A DNA stretch of 64,000 bases, taken from NCBI RefSeq assembly GCF_003985155.1, contig NZ_ML133693.1:1-64000 (forward strand), written 5' to 3'. This document shows, piece by piece, positions 33,414 through 41,973 of this stretch. Position 1 is the stretch's first letter, and each line of letters begins with the position of its first letter. This DNA is from Rhizobium vallis (GTDB taxonomy: Bacteria; Pseudomonadota; Alphaproteobacteria; Rhizobiales; Rhizobiaceae). The notes below the pieces were generated by a model. It had not been told where the DNA came from. It made no database searches and saw only the letters and a list, made by a program, of their open reading frames with translations. The position numbers and the translations under genes are program-made.

Positions 33414-34237
33414 ATACGACGAACCGCGACCGCCTGATGCTCGCAATATCGATCGTCATGGCGGCGATCTATCTCTTTCCACTCTACTGGATGTACATCA
33501 CGGCGCTGAAAAGCGGCTCGGAGATGTTCGCCACGCCGCCGAGCTTCTGGCCGGCAGCACCCCAATGGAGCACCTATGCCTATGTCTGGGAAACCCGCGA
33601 CATGGGCCGCTATCTCTGGAATTCGCTGGTCATCGCTCTCGGCTCCATGGCGCTCATCGCTCTGCTCGGCATCGGCTGCGCCTATGTGCTCGCCAGATAC
33701 CGCAACGTTTGGGTGGATATCGGCCTGTTCCTGATCCTGATGCTGCAGGTTCTCCCTGCCTCGCTGATGATCACGCCGATCTTCGTCGGTTTCTCGCAGA
33801 TCGGCATGCTTTCTTATCCGCGCCTTGCCGTCATGATCGCGATTGCGGCAAAGAGCATGCCCTTCTTCGTCGTCCTGGTGCGCGCCACTTTCATGAGCGT
33901 TCCCCAGGAACTGGAGGAGGCGGCCCTCGTCGACGGCAATTCGCGCGTCGGCGCCTTCTTCAACATCGTGCTGCCGCTCGCCCGCAACGGCATTCTCGTC
34001 AGCGCCATCCTGATCTTCATGCAGGCCTTCGGCGAATTCGTCTATTCCAAGTCGATGATCCAGGCGGCCGAGCTTCAGCCGGCAAGCGTCGGCCTCAACT
34101 CCTTCATGGGGCCGAACACCAACGAGTGGAACAACATCATGGCCTACGCCACGATGTATGTGACGCCGATCCTTGCCATCTTCGTTCTCTTGCAGCGCCG
34201 CATCGTATCCGGCCTCACCTCTGGAGCCCTCAAATGA
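33410..34237 (+). CDS. ABC sugar permease, MalG/UgpE-like
   Basis: A 275-residue inner-membrane protein with six predicted helices. The EAA loop is LEEAALVDGNSRVGAFFNIV, near residues 166-185. It pairs with the permease directly upstream and overlaps both neighbours by 4 nt. Confidence 0.93.
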   Translation: MNTTNRDRLMLAISIVMAAIYLFPLYWMYITALKSGSEMFATPPSFWPAAPQWSTYAYVWETRDMGRYLWNSLVIALGSMALIALLGIGCAYVLARYRNVWVDIGLFLILMLQVLPASLMITPIFVGFSQIGMLSYPRLAVMIAIAAKSMPFFVVLVRATFMSVPQELEEAALVDGNSRVGAFFNIVLPLARNGILVSAILIFMQAFGEFVYSKSMIQAAELQPASVGLNSFMGPNTNEWNNIMAYATMYVTPILAIFVLLQRRIVSGLTSGALK

Positions 34238-35304
34238 CCACGCAGATCGAGCTCAGAGGCGTCAACAAATACTACGGCGCCTTCCATGCCCTGAAGAATA
34301 TCGACCTTTCGATCGCCAAGGGCACCTTCGTCGCGCTCGTCGGCCCGTCGGGTTGCGGCAAGTCCACGCTGCTGCGCTCGCTCGCCGGCCTCGAAAGCAT
34401 CTCGACTGGCGATCTCAAAATCGCCGGCGAGCTGATGAACGGTGTGCCGCCGCGCAAGCGCGACGTCGCCATGGTCTTCCAGTCCTATGCGCTCTATCCT
34501 CATATGACGGTCGAGGAGAACCTGACCTACAGCCTGCGCATCCGCGGCACCGCCAAAGCGGAAGCCAAAAAGGCGGCCGAGGACGTGGCGGCGACGACAG
34601 GTCTCTCGCATCTCCTGAAGCGCTACCCGCGCGAGCTTTCCGGCGGCCAGCGCCAGCGCGTCGCCATGAGCCGCGCCATCATCCGCCATCCCAAGGCCTT
34701 CCTGTTCGACGAGCCGCTCTCCAACCTCGACGCGGCGCTGCGTGTTCACATGCGCAAGGAAATCCGGGCGCTGCACGACCGGCTGAACGCAACCTTCGTC
34801 TACGTCACGCATGACCAGGTCGAAGCGATGACGATGGCCGACCACGTGGTGGTGATGCGCGACGGCATCATCGAACAGCAGGGCGCGCCGCTTGATCTCT
34901 ACGACCGGCCGGCAAACCGCTTCGTTGCGGGTTTCATCGGTTCGCCTGCGATGAATTTCATTCCCGCGATCACCGGGGAGGACGGCAAGAGCTTGATCCT
35001 GGATTTCGGCCCGGTGAAGCAGACGCTTGCGATAGCCCGCGCCGTCGAGCCGGGACGCAAGCTTATCGCGGGTATCCGGCCGGAGCATATCGAGGTCGTG
35101 GCACCCGGCCACGGCAGCTTCGACGTGCCGATCGCCTTCATCGAATCGACCGGCTCGTCGACCTTCATCGTCGCCGAAACCCAGCCGGAACTGACGATCG
35201 TCGAGACACGGCGCGACAGGGTCAAGACGGGAGACACAATCGGACTTTCGGTCGATCCGACCCACGTCCATCTCTTTGACGCATCGACCGAGCGACTGAT
35301 ATAA
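34234..35304 (+). CDS. ABC transporter ATPase, MalK/UgpC family
   Basis: A 356-residue ATPase. Walker A GPSGCGKST lies at residues 36-44; the signature is LSGGQRQRVAMSRAI, Walker B AFLFDEPLSNLDAAL, and VTHDQVEAMTMAD includes the H-loop. The C-terminal regulatory domain has AGIRPEHIEVV. The frame is open far upstream, but ATG 34234 overlapping the permease stop (ATGA) is clearly the start. It powers the transporter encoded at 31099-34237. Confidence 0.95.
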   Translation: MTTQIELRGVNKYYGAFHALKNIDLSIAKGTFVALVGPSGCGKSTLLRSLAGLESISTGDLKIAGELMNGVPPRKRDVAMVFQSYALYPHMTVEENLTYSLRIRGTAKAEAKKAAEDVAATTGLSHLLKRYPRELSGGQRQRVAMSRAIIRHPKAFLFDEPLSNLDAALRVHMRKEIRALHDRLNATFVYVTHDQVEAMTMADHVVVMRDGIIEQQGAPLDLYDRPANRFVAGFIGSPAMNFIPAITGEDGKSLILDFGPVKQTLAIARAVEPGRKLIAGIRPEHIEVVAPGHGSFDVPIAFIESTGSSTFIVAETQPELTIVETRRDRVKTGDTIGLSVDPTHVHLFDASTERLI

Positions 35305-35415
35305 CACCCGCTGGGCAGGGTGCGGCCAGCTTCATAAAACCATCATCGGCCTCTGCGAAGGGAGTGGTTCCGCACGATTCACTCCCGTCATATTTGCAGC
35401 ACCCGGATTTTCAAC

Positions 35416-36240
35416 ATGACATCCTCCCCGATATCAGCGCGTCTTTCCCCGAACGCATCGCCCCGCCTCGTCGTACTTGCCGAAACGGTATTGAAGGCGG
35501 GCGACACGGCCCGCACCTCGCTGCGGCGGCGGACATCTGAGGAAATGCTCGCCAAGGCGCCGCGCGACTATCAGACCGAGATCGATGTCGCCGTCGAGCG
35601 CATCATCGTCGAGGAGGTGACCAAGGCCTTTCCTGACTACGCCATCCAGGGCGAGGAAGCCGTCGGCAACCGCATGGCCGGGCCGGAGACGCCGATCATC
35701 TACATCGACCCGATCGACGGCACCACCAATTACGCCTGGGGCATCCCGCATTTCGGCATGACGATCGCGATCGTCGAAGGCGGTAGGCTCGTCGCCGGCG
35801 TGGTCTACGACGCCATGCAGGACGAGCTGTTCAGCGCCGAGATCGGCGGTGGCGCCTATCTCAACGGCGAGCGCATCCGCTGCGCCGATGTCGCCGATAT
35901 CGAGAACGTACTCGTCGGTGCCGGGCTGCCGATCCCGGGCCAGGTCAAGGCGGTTTCGGAAGAGACCTATTTTGAAGCCATCAAGCGCCTGATGGCCAAC
36001 ACGGCAGGTGTGCGCCGCCTCGGCTCAGCAGCCCTATCGATCGCCTATGTCGCCTGCGGCCGGCTGGACGGTTTCTTCGAAGACGGGCTCGCGATCCATG
36101 ATTTCGGCGCCTCGGCGCTGATGGTCGAAGAGGCGGGCGGCATCGTCACCCGTTTCTCCGGTGCCAAAGTCTATGGCCGTGGCGATATCCTCGTCGCCAG
36201 CCAGGCGCTGCATCCCTGGCTGCTGGAAGGTTTCCTCTAA
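35416..36240 (+). CDS. Inositol monophosphatase family protein (variant third motif)
   Basis: A 274-residue Mg-dependent phosphatase family protein with IQGEEAVG (residues 78-85) and YIDPIDGTTNYAW (96-108). The third motif reads IHDFGASALMVEEAGG, where the usual Trp-Asp-x-Ala-Ala is His-Asp-Phe-Gly-Ala, so the metal Asp is kept but the surrounding residues differ. It is probably the last gene of the LacI-controlled operon, 111 nt after the ATPase gene. A second such phosphatase ends the operon at 10108. The 3' end overlaps the convergent ATPase gene by 4 nt. Confidence 0.85.
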   Translation: MTSSPISARLSPNASPRLVVLAETVLKAGDTARTSLRRRTSEEMLAKAPRDYQTEIDVAVERIIVEEVTKAFPDYAIQGEEAVGNRMAGPETPIIYIDPIDGTTNYAWGIPHFGMTIAIVEGGRLVAGVVYDAMQDELFSAEIGGGAYLNGERIRCADVADIENVLVGAGLPIPGQVKAVSEETYFEAIKRLMANTAGVRRLGSAALSIAYVACGRLDGFFEDGLAIHDFGASALMVEEAGGIVTRFSGAKVYGRGDILVASQALHPWLLEGFL

Positions 36241-37316
36241 ATCCGCAGGAGCTCTTCGATCTCCGCGGCGCCGGTTGCCGGCGCCGACTGATGAACGAGT
36301 TCGTTGTCGCGGAAGACGAAGAAGCTGGAAAAATTGGGCTCAACCCTCATTCCGGCCCAGCTCCGATCATCAGGCGCCGCCATCGCCTTCAGGCGGATGC
36401 CGTCGGCAAGATCGATATCGACCATTTTGTGGGTGCCGAAATCGACGACGCGGTGGACCGTCGCCGCGTTTGCTCGGTCGGAGGGACGGATCGTTAGCGC
36501 TTCGGGGCGAGTAGCAAGCGTCACCGGACCGTCCTCGACGGGAACGGCAAGCGGAAAGAGCGCGTGCTCGCAGACCCCGTTTCGGACGCGGCTCTGGACA
36601 AAATTCATCGAGCCGATGAAGCCGGCGACGAAAGCCGTCTGCGGCTGCCGGTAGATGGTGCTCGGCGGCGCGATCTGTTCGGTGCGTCCGTCGCGCATGA
36701 CGACGATACGGTCGGCCAGCGCAAGGGCCTCGTCCTGGCCATGCGTAACGAAAAGCGTGGTGATGCCGAGGCGCTGCTGGATATCGCGCACCTCTTCCCG
36801 CAACCTTTCGCGCAGGTGCTGGTCGAGGCTGGCGAAGGGCTCGTCGAGCAGAAGGATCTTCGGTTCGAGCACGAGCGAGCGGGCAAGCGCGACGCGCTGC
36901 TGCTGTCCACCCGACAGTTGTGTCGTCATCCGGCGGCCGTAGGCTGCAAGGCCGACCAACGCCAAAGCGCTCTCGACACGCTCGCGGATTTCCGCTTTCG
37001 GCAGCCGGCGGAGCTTCAGGCCGAAGGCGATATTGTTGAAGACATCCATGTGCGTCCAGAGCGCGTGGCTCTGGAACACCATGCCGGTCGGGCGCCGCTC
37101 GGGCGGCAGGGTCGTCACATCTTTCGCATCGATGCGGATCGTTCCGCCGCTTGGGCGTTCGAAGCCGCCGATCATTCTGAGCAACGTCGACTTGCCGGAG
37201 CCGGATGGTCCGAGCAGGCATACGAGCTCGCCGTCGCCCACTTCGAGCGAGAAGTCGCGAACGGCAAAGGCAGTGCCGAACAGCTTGGAAACGCCCTCGA
37301 TCGCCAGATGTGCCAT
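36237..37316 (-). CDS. ABC transporter ATPase, FbpC/PotA/PhnT-like
   Basis: A 359-residue ATPase with Walker A GPSGSGKST (residues 36-44), Q-loop MVFQSHALWTHMDV, signature LSGGQQQRVALARSL and Walker B ILLLDEPFASLDQHL, then a C-terminal TOBE-like domain. Sequence type points to the iron/polyamine/thiamine/phosphonate group rather than sugars. ATG 37316 has GGAAGGA 7 nt upstream. It is the last gene of the minus-strand operon 40210-36237. Confidence 0.92.
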   Translation of the reverse strand: MAHLAIEGVSKLFGTAFAVRDFSLEVGDGELVCLLGPSGSGKSTLLRMIGGFERPSGGTIRIDAKDVTTLPPERRPTGMVFQSHALWTHMDVFNNIAFGLKLRRLPKAEIRERVESALALVGLAAYGRRMTTQLSGGQQQRVALARSLVLEPKILLLDEPFASLDQHLRERLREEVRDIQQRLGITTLFVTHGQDEALALADRIVVMRDGRTEQIAPPSTIYRQPQTAFVAGFIGSMNFVQSRVRNGVCEHALFPLAVPVEDGPVTLATRPEALTIRPSDRANAATVHRVVDFGTHKMVDIDLADGIRLKAMAAPDDRSWAGMRVEPNFSSFFVFRDNELVHQSAPATGAAEIEELLRI

Positions 37317-37350
37317 TCTCAAATCCTTCCCTGAATCCGGGGTCGCCGTC

Positions 37351-38178
37351 TCACGCGCCAAAACCTCTCGCAAAGGCGCCGGTGCCGATCACGCGGCGCG
37401 CAAACATCAGCGCGATGAAGGACGGCACCCAGAGCATGACGGAGAGCACGGCGCCGTATTGCACGACGATCTGGTTGTTGATGAAGCTGATCATCAGCAC
37501 CGGCATGGTGCGGATCTCGGGCGCTCCGATCAGCCAGGCGCCCTCGGTCTCGTAGAACGTGCCGACGAAGGTCAGGAGCAGGGCTGCTGATATCGTCGGT
37601 GCGGCCTGCGGCAACGTGATCGACCAGAAGACGCGCAACGGCGTGGCGCCGGCATCGCGCGCCGCCTCTTCCATGCGCCTATCGACGTTCTGGAAGGCCG
37701 CCACCGGAATCCAGATCATCAGCATCAGCGTGCCGACGAGCTGGATCAGCACAACACCCCAGAAGGTGCTGATCAGGCCGAGTTGCAGGAAAATGCCGGC
37801 AATGGCGACGAGCAGACCGAATTTCGGAAAGGCATGCGATGAGAGAAACGACAGGAACAGGATGTTCCGGCCGGGAAAGCGCATGCGCGCAAAGGCGTAA
37901 GCTGCGGGAAGGCAGATGATGGCGGACAGAATGGTCACCGTCGTCGTCAGCCGCAGGCTGAGAAAGAGCGCGTCCCAGACGTCCGGACGGGCCAGCGTCT
38001 GGCCCCAGAAACGCAGGCCGAACTGCTGCGGGATCACCGAGGGGTAACGCCAGACCTCGGTGAATGCCCATGTCCCGACGACGATGAGCGGCAGTGCGAT
38101 GAACAGGGTCAGCAGGCATGCGAAGAGCATGCCGATCCAGTCGAAGCGAAGGCCGATGCCCGATCTGCCCGCGCTCAT
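37351..38178 (-). CDS. ABC transporter permease (iron/polyamine/phosphonate type), second
   Basis: A 275-residue inner-membrane permease with about six helices (first at residues 17-40). The docking loop is EEAARDAGATPLRVFWSITL. It overlaps the other permease by 4 nt, and together they form the channel. Confidence 0.92.
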   Translation of the reverse strand: MSAGRSGIGLRFDWIGMLFACLLTLFIALPLIVVGTWAFTEVWRYPSVIPQQFGLRFWGQTLARPDVWDALFLSLRLTTTVTILSAIICLPAAYAFARMRFPGRNILFLSFLSSHAFPKFGLLVAIAGIFLQLGLISTFWGVVLIQLVGTLMLMIWIPVAAFQNVDRRMEEAARDAGATPLRVFWSITLPQAAPTISAALLLTFVGTFYETEGAWLIGAPEIRTMPVLMISFINNQIVVQYGAVLSVMLWVPSFIALMFARRVIGTGAFARGFGA

Positions 38179-39065
38179 GGCCTGGTCTCGCGGTTGCGGG
38201 CGATCGACCTGATATAGAAGATGCCGAAGATCAGACAGAAGCCGAATGTGATGACGGCCTGCGTCATGGCGTTCAGCGGATCGTTCATGTCGGCGAAGGT
38301 GCGCTGCATGAATGGCCCCATCATTTCAGGCGATGCCGGGCCGAGCACATAGGGAAGGGTGAAGGCGGAGAAGATGCCGAGCACGGCGAAGGAAGCGGTT
38401 ACCAGCAGTGAACTGCCCATGCGCGGCAGGATGATCGAGATGAAGACCCGAAGCGGCTTTGCGCCAACGTCGCGGGCGGCCTCGATCGCGCTGTTTGAAA
38501 CGGAGGAGAGCCCGGCCGTCAGCATCAGCACCGTGAGCGGAAGATTATCCCAGACGAGGCCGATGACCGGTCCCCACGGCGTCAGATAGGGCGTGCGCAG
38601 CTTGGGCAGGCCGACTGAATTCAGCAGCAGGTCTACAGTGCCGTTCGGCCCGATGGTCCTGATCAGCGCATAGGCGAGGATGATCGACGGCACGAACATC
38701 GGGAAGATCGCCAGGCCCTGCACGTAAGCCGCAAGATGCCCCTGCGAGAAACGCAGGTAAAGCGCGATCGGAAGCCCGATCGCCAAGAGCAGGACGCCGC
38801 AGACGGCGGTGGTCCAAAGCGTCACCCATAGATTGCTGAGGCTGTAGCCGTCGGTGAAGAAGAAGCGGTAGGAGGCGAGCGAAAATTCGGTCGCTCCGTC
38901 AGGACCCCTGACGAAGATCGTGCCGACCACCGCTGAAAAGATCGGAAAGATGATCAGCCATGCGAGCAGGAAAACCGGCAGGGCGACGAGGAGGAGCCCG
39001 ATCGAGCTCCCCCTGTTGATGGACCGGTGTCGGCGAAAAACCGCCGGCGTAGCTTCGGCAGACAT
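38175..39065 (-). CDS. ABC transporter permease (iron/polyamine/phosphonate type), first
   Basis: A 296-residue inner-membrane permease. ATG 39065 overlaps the binding-protein stop (ATGA); the frame is open upstream, but that part lies within the binding-protein gene. TM1 is SIGLLLVALPVFLLAWLIIF and the docking loop is EAARDVGAKPLRVFISIILP. Two separate permeases, as in PhnUV or PotBC, rather than one fused protein as in FbpB/AfuB. Confidence 0.9.
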   Translation of the reverse strand: MSAEATPAVFRRHRSINRGSSIGLLLVALPVFLLAWLIIFPIFSAVVGTIFVRGPDGATEFSLASYRFFFTDGYSLSNLWVTLWTTAVCGVLLLAIGLPIALYLRFSQGHLAAYVQGLAIFPMFVPSIILAYALIRTIGPNGTVDLLLNSVGLPKLRTPYLTPWGPVIGLVWDNLPLTVLMLTAGLSSVSNSAIEAARDVGAKPLRVFISIILPRMGSSLLVTASFAVLGIFSAFTLPYVLGPASPEMMGPFMQRTFADMNDPLNAMTQAVITFGFCLIFGIFYIRSIARNRETRP

Positions 39066-40210
39066 CAGGTGCGGCTGATGCCCGGAGCGACGCTGCGGTA
39101 CCAGCCGTCGTTGATCGCCTTCTCCCAATCGCCGCCCGGGAAGGTCGGGATGGTCGACGGAATGACGTCGGCATATTTCTTGCGCAGATCGTCGGAAATG
39201 TGATCCCAGGAGACGGCCGGGAAGCCGCCGATCCCAGTGATGATCGCTTCCTGCATTTCCTTCGTCAGCATAAAAGCGGCAAGCTTCAGCGCCGCATCCT
39301 TGTTGGCGCCGTTCGAGAACACCGTGATGCTGGAGAAACCGCCGCAAAGGGCGAGATCGCCGAGCTGCACCAAGCCGGTGGTCTCAGGCAATACGCCCTG
39401 CGCGATCGCCTGCAGCACCTGGTCCGACCACACCGGCACCATGGTAACGACGCCTTGAGCGAGCAGCTGGATCGACTGGGTGTTGCCTGACGTATAGGCG
39501 CCCTTGTCGTAGAGCGAGGGAGCGAGATCGGTGAGGATTTTCCAGGCCGGCGTCAGTGCCTCGGTGCCGAAGTCGGCAGTGTAATTGTCGATCTTGAACT
39601 TCTTCGGATCGCGGCCGTTGGCCTCGTGGATCGCACGGCGGACGAAGTTGCCGCCCGAGCCGCCCTTGTCGGGTCTGTTATAGATGAACTGGCCCGGATT
39701 GGCCTTGATCCATGCGATGAGCTGCTCCCAGCTCTTCGGCGCATCCTTCGGATCGAGCTTGGTCTTGTCATAGGCGAGAAGGACTTGCGAACCGCGATAG
39801 GGAAGGGAATAGGGGGTGTCGAGGGCGAGCGGATTGATATGGTCGTAGCCTTCGATGTTCTCGGCGGAGAACTTGACCCAGAGGCCGGCGTCGATGCCGC
39901 CGGACGGCAGGCGCGGATCGAACTGCTCGAACAGGTCCGCCTGCGGATCGGTCTTCGTCTTCAGCGCCGCAAGCGCACGGTCGGCGATGGCGCGCAGGCC
40001 GTTATTGTCGCCGGCATCCGTCACCTTCAGGGCAACACCGGGATGCGCCTTTTCGAAGGCCGGGCGAATGATGTTGTTCCAGAGGTCGACGATATTGGCA
40101 TCCGAACCGCTATAGAGGTCGATCGTATCGGCGGCGGCCGATGCGAAACGCGGAAGAACCAGAAGACCGGCCGCAGCCGACGATGTGATCAGAAATTCAC
40201 GCCTGTTCAT
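39065..40210 (-). CDS. ABC transporter substrate-binding protein with Tat signal
   Basis: A 381-residue extracellular binding protein. The N-terminus MNRREFLITSSAAAGLLVL has a twin-arginine motif and hydrophobic core, so Tat export is likely. The mature protein resembles iron/polyamine/YnjB-type binding proteins (LDTPYSLPYRGSQVLLAYD and LIAWIKANPGQFIYNRP). The ligand cannot be read from sequence; phosphonates, sugar phosphates, polyamines and iron complexes are all carried by relatives. It is the first gene of its operon, divergent from msrA. Confidence 0.88.
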   Translation of the reverse strand: MNRREFLITSSAAAGLLVLPRFASAAADTIDLYSGSDANIVDLWNNIIRPAFEKAHPGVALKVTDAGDNNGLRAIADRALAALKTKTDPQADLFEQFDPRLPSGGIDAGLWVKFSAENIEGYDHINPLALDTPYSLPYRGSQVLLAYDKTKLDPKDAPKSWEQLIAWIKANPGQFIYNRPDKGGSGGNFVRRAIHEANGRDPKKFKIDNYTADFGTEALTPAWKILTDLAPSLYDKGAYTSGNTQSIQLLAQGVVTMVPVWSDQVLQAIAQGVLPETTGLVQLGDLALCGGFSSITVFSNGANKDAALKLAAFMLTKEMQEAIITGIGGFPAVSWDHISDDLRKKYADVIPSTIPTFPGGDWEKAINDGWYRSVAPGISRT

Positions 40211-40319
40211 AACCCATCTCCATCAATGTCGAGGCTCTGCCTCCACGGGATTGTCCAGCCTTTGCTAGCCCCGGCGCGTAACATCGACATGACAGGATGA
40301 GTGGTGATTCAGAGAAATT

Positions 40320-40331
40320 GCACAGCTGTGC
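40320..40331. promoter_or_regulatory. Perfect 12-bp palindrome in the divergent msrA region
   Basis: GCACAGCTGTGC is a perfect palindrome 65 nt upstream of msrA and 110 nt upstream of the divergent binding-protein gene. It is placed where an operator would be; no regulator gene adjoins. Confidence 0.35.
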
Positions 40332-40396
40332 TGATTTCCGTCGTATGGAAATCGGCGGCGGGAGACACTATCTTTCGGCAAACAAGGAGATTTCAA

Positions 40397-40906
40397 ATGA
40401 CCGAAGAACGTGCAGTGCTCGCCGGCGGCTGCTTCTGGGGCATGCAGGACCTTATCCGCCGGTATAACGGCGTGATTTCGACCCGCGTCGGCTATACCGG
40501 CGGCGATGTGCCGAACGCCACCTACCGCAACCACGGAACCCATGCCGAGGCGATCGAGATCGTCTTCGATCCGACCAGAATCAGCTATCGGGAAATCCTG
40601 GAATTCTTCTTCCAGATCCACGACCCGAGCACACGCAACCGCCAGGGCAACGACGTCGGCACGAGCTATCGCTCGGCGATCTTCTATGTCAGTCCCGAGC
40701 AGGAGCGCGTCGCCAGGGATACGATCGTCGATGTCGACGCATCGGGCCTCTGGCCCGGCAAGGTCGTCACCGAAGTCGTGCCGGTTAGCGATTTCTGGGA
40801 GGCCGAACCCGAGCACCAGGACTATCTCGAGCGCATTCCGAACGGCTACACTTGCCACTTCGTCCGGCCCGGCTGGAAACTGCCGATTCGCCAGAAGATC
40901 GCCTGA
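40397..40906 (+). CDS. msrA: Peptide-methionine (S)-S-oxide reductase MsrA
   Basis: A 169-residue MsrA with the catalytic [10 protein letters not shown] (Cys12), then [20 protein letters not shown] and [11 protein letters not shown], all hallmarks. It repairs oxidised methionine in cytoplasmic proteins, using a resolving thiol or thioredoxin. AAGGAG with an 8-nt spacer sets the ATG. Only Cys12 and one later Cys near the C-terminus (YTCHFV) are present. It is monocistronic, with a hairpin after the stop. Confidence 0.97.
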   Translation: MTEERAVLAGGCFWGMQDLIRRYNGVISTRVGYTGGDVPNATYRNHGTHAEAIEIVFDPTRISYREILEFFFQIHDPSTRNRQGNDVGTSYRSAIFYVSPEQERVARDTIVDVDASGLWPGKVVTEVVPVSDFWEAEPEHQDYLERIPNGYTCHFVRPGWKLPIRQKIA

Positions 40907-40914
40907 CGCCGTTC

Positions 40915-40946
40915 ATGCATGCCGGCGTCGAGATGCCGGCATGCAT
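40915..40946. terminator. Perfect 12-bp hairpin between convergent genes
   Basis: ATGCATGCCGGC / GCCGGCATGCAT pair perfectly with an 8-nt loop, 9 nt after the msrA stop and 50 nt from the stop of the convergent hydrolase. It can serve both strands, though no T tract follows on either. Confidence 0.6.
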
Positions 40947-40995
40947 CGGCTGACCTGTCACTTTGGCCGAGCGGATTGAACGGACTTTCAAACCT

Positions 40996-41907
40996 TTAAG
41001 GCGCGGTATGGGCTGCGACGACGCGCGCTATCTCATCAATATCCCGATCGTGGACTTCGTGTCCTCCGCTGGCGATCCGGTGCAGTTCTGCGTTCGGAAC
41101 GACGCGGGTGAAGGCTTCTCCGTGCTCGATCGGGAACAGCGGATCTGATGTGCCGTGGATTGCAAGAACCGGCGCCACTATTTCCGACGCATGCAGCTTG
41201 GCGCCCTTATCCTCGCCCAATAGCATGAAGTGGTTGGTCGCACTGACATAGGACGGTGCGCGAGCCATGTCGCGCGCGATCAGGATTTTCGCCGACTCGG
41301 CATCATGAGGATGCCTGGTGCCGGCAAGCATGGCCGAGTCGCGACGCAGGAAATCGGCAATGGCTTCAAGGTCTGACCAGTCGATGCTCTCGGCAGCCGC
41401 AGAGTGTTCCTTATAGGTCGCAGTGGAGGAGGGCAGGCCGTCGACCCCAACCGGCGACGAGCTGATCAGGGTGAGCGTCCGCACACGCTGGGGATGGCGC
41501 AATGCGGCCTCCTGCGCAACGAAGCCGCCCATCGACATGCCCACCAGATGCGCGCCATCGATTCCATAACCATCAAGAACGGCGATGGCGTCATCGGACA
41601 GATCGCTGAACGAATAGGTGGGCTGACCTGGCGGATAATGCGTGGAAAGGCCGGTGTCGCGTTGGTCGTAGCGGATGACATAGCGTCCCTGTGCGGCGAG
41701 TTCCTCGCAAAACCGTTCCGGCCACCACAACATCGAGGACATTACCCCCATGATCAGCAGTACGGCTGGGTTGATCGGGTTGCCGAACGCTTGGGTTCGC
41801 AGTTCTGCATCCTTGAGTTCGACAATCTTCTCGGTGACGAAAGGCGATTTCACAGGGTCCATGATCGAGTTCTCTGATTGCAATTTGAAACTGGTTCTAT
41901 CTTGCAT
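40996..41907 (-). CDS. Alpha/beta hydrolase
   Basis: A 303-residue alpha/beta-hydrolase-fold protein. The nucleophile is Ser125 in VGMSMGG, the acid is in AIHGTSDPLFP and the His in ASGGHEVHD; VIRYDQRDTGLST is typical of the aclacinomycin methylesterase-like group. It probably cleaves an ester or lactone in the cytoplasm; the substrate is unknown. ATG 41907 has AGGA 6 nt upstream; ATG 41862 (288 residues) is an alternative. It is divergent from the methyltransferase gene, with TTGCA motifs between them. Confidence 0.82.
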   Translation of the reverse strand: MQDRTSFKLQSENSIMDPVKSPFVTEKIVELKDAELRTQAFGNPINPAVLLIMGVMSSMLWWPERFCEELAAQGRYVIRYDQRDTGLSTHYPPGQPTYSFSDLSDDAIAVLDGYGIDGAHLVGMSMGGFVAQEAALRHPQRVRTLTLISSSPVGVDGLPSSTATYKEHSAAAESIDWSDLEAIADFLRRDSAMLAGTRHPHDAESAKILIARDMARAPSYVSATNHFMLLGEDKGAKLHASEIVAPVLAIHGTSDPLFPIEHGEAFTRVVPNAELHRIASGGHEVHDRDIDEIARVVAAHTAP

Positions 41908-41955
41908 AACTGATCCTGATATGCAATTCGTTTTGCAACGAAATCGAAAATGCAA
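41902..41955. promoter_or_regulatory. Symmetrical TTGCA/TGCAA motif cluster between divergent genes
   Basis: TTGCA at 41902, TGCAA at 41922, TTGCA at 41933 and TGCAA at 41951 are nested symmetrically around position 41929. They lie between the divergent hydrolase and methyltransferase genes, so they could be an operator for both. Confidence 0.35.
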
Positions 41956-41973
41956 GGCCAAGGAGAGGGAGTG

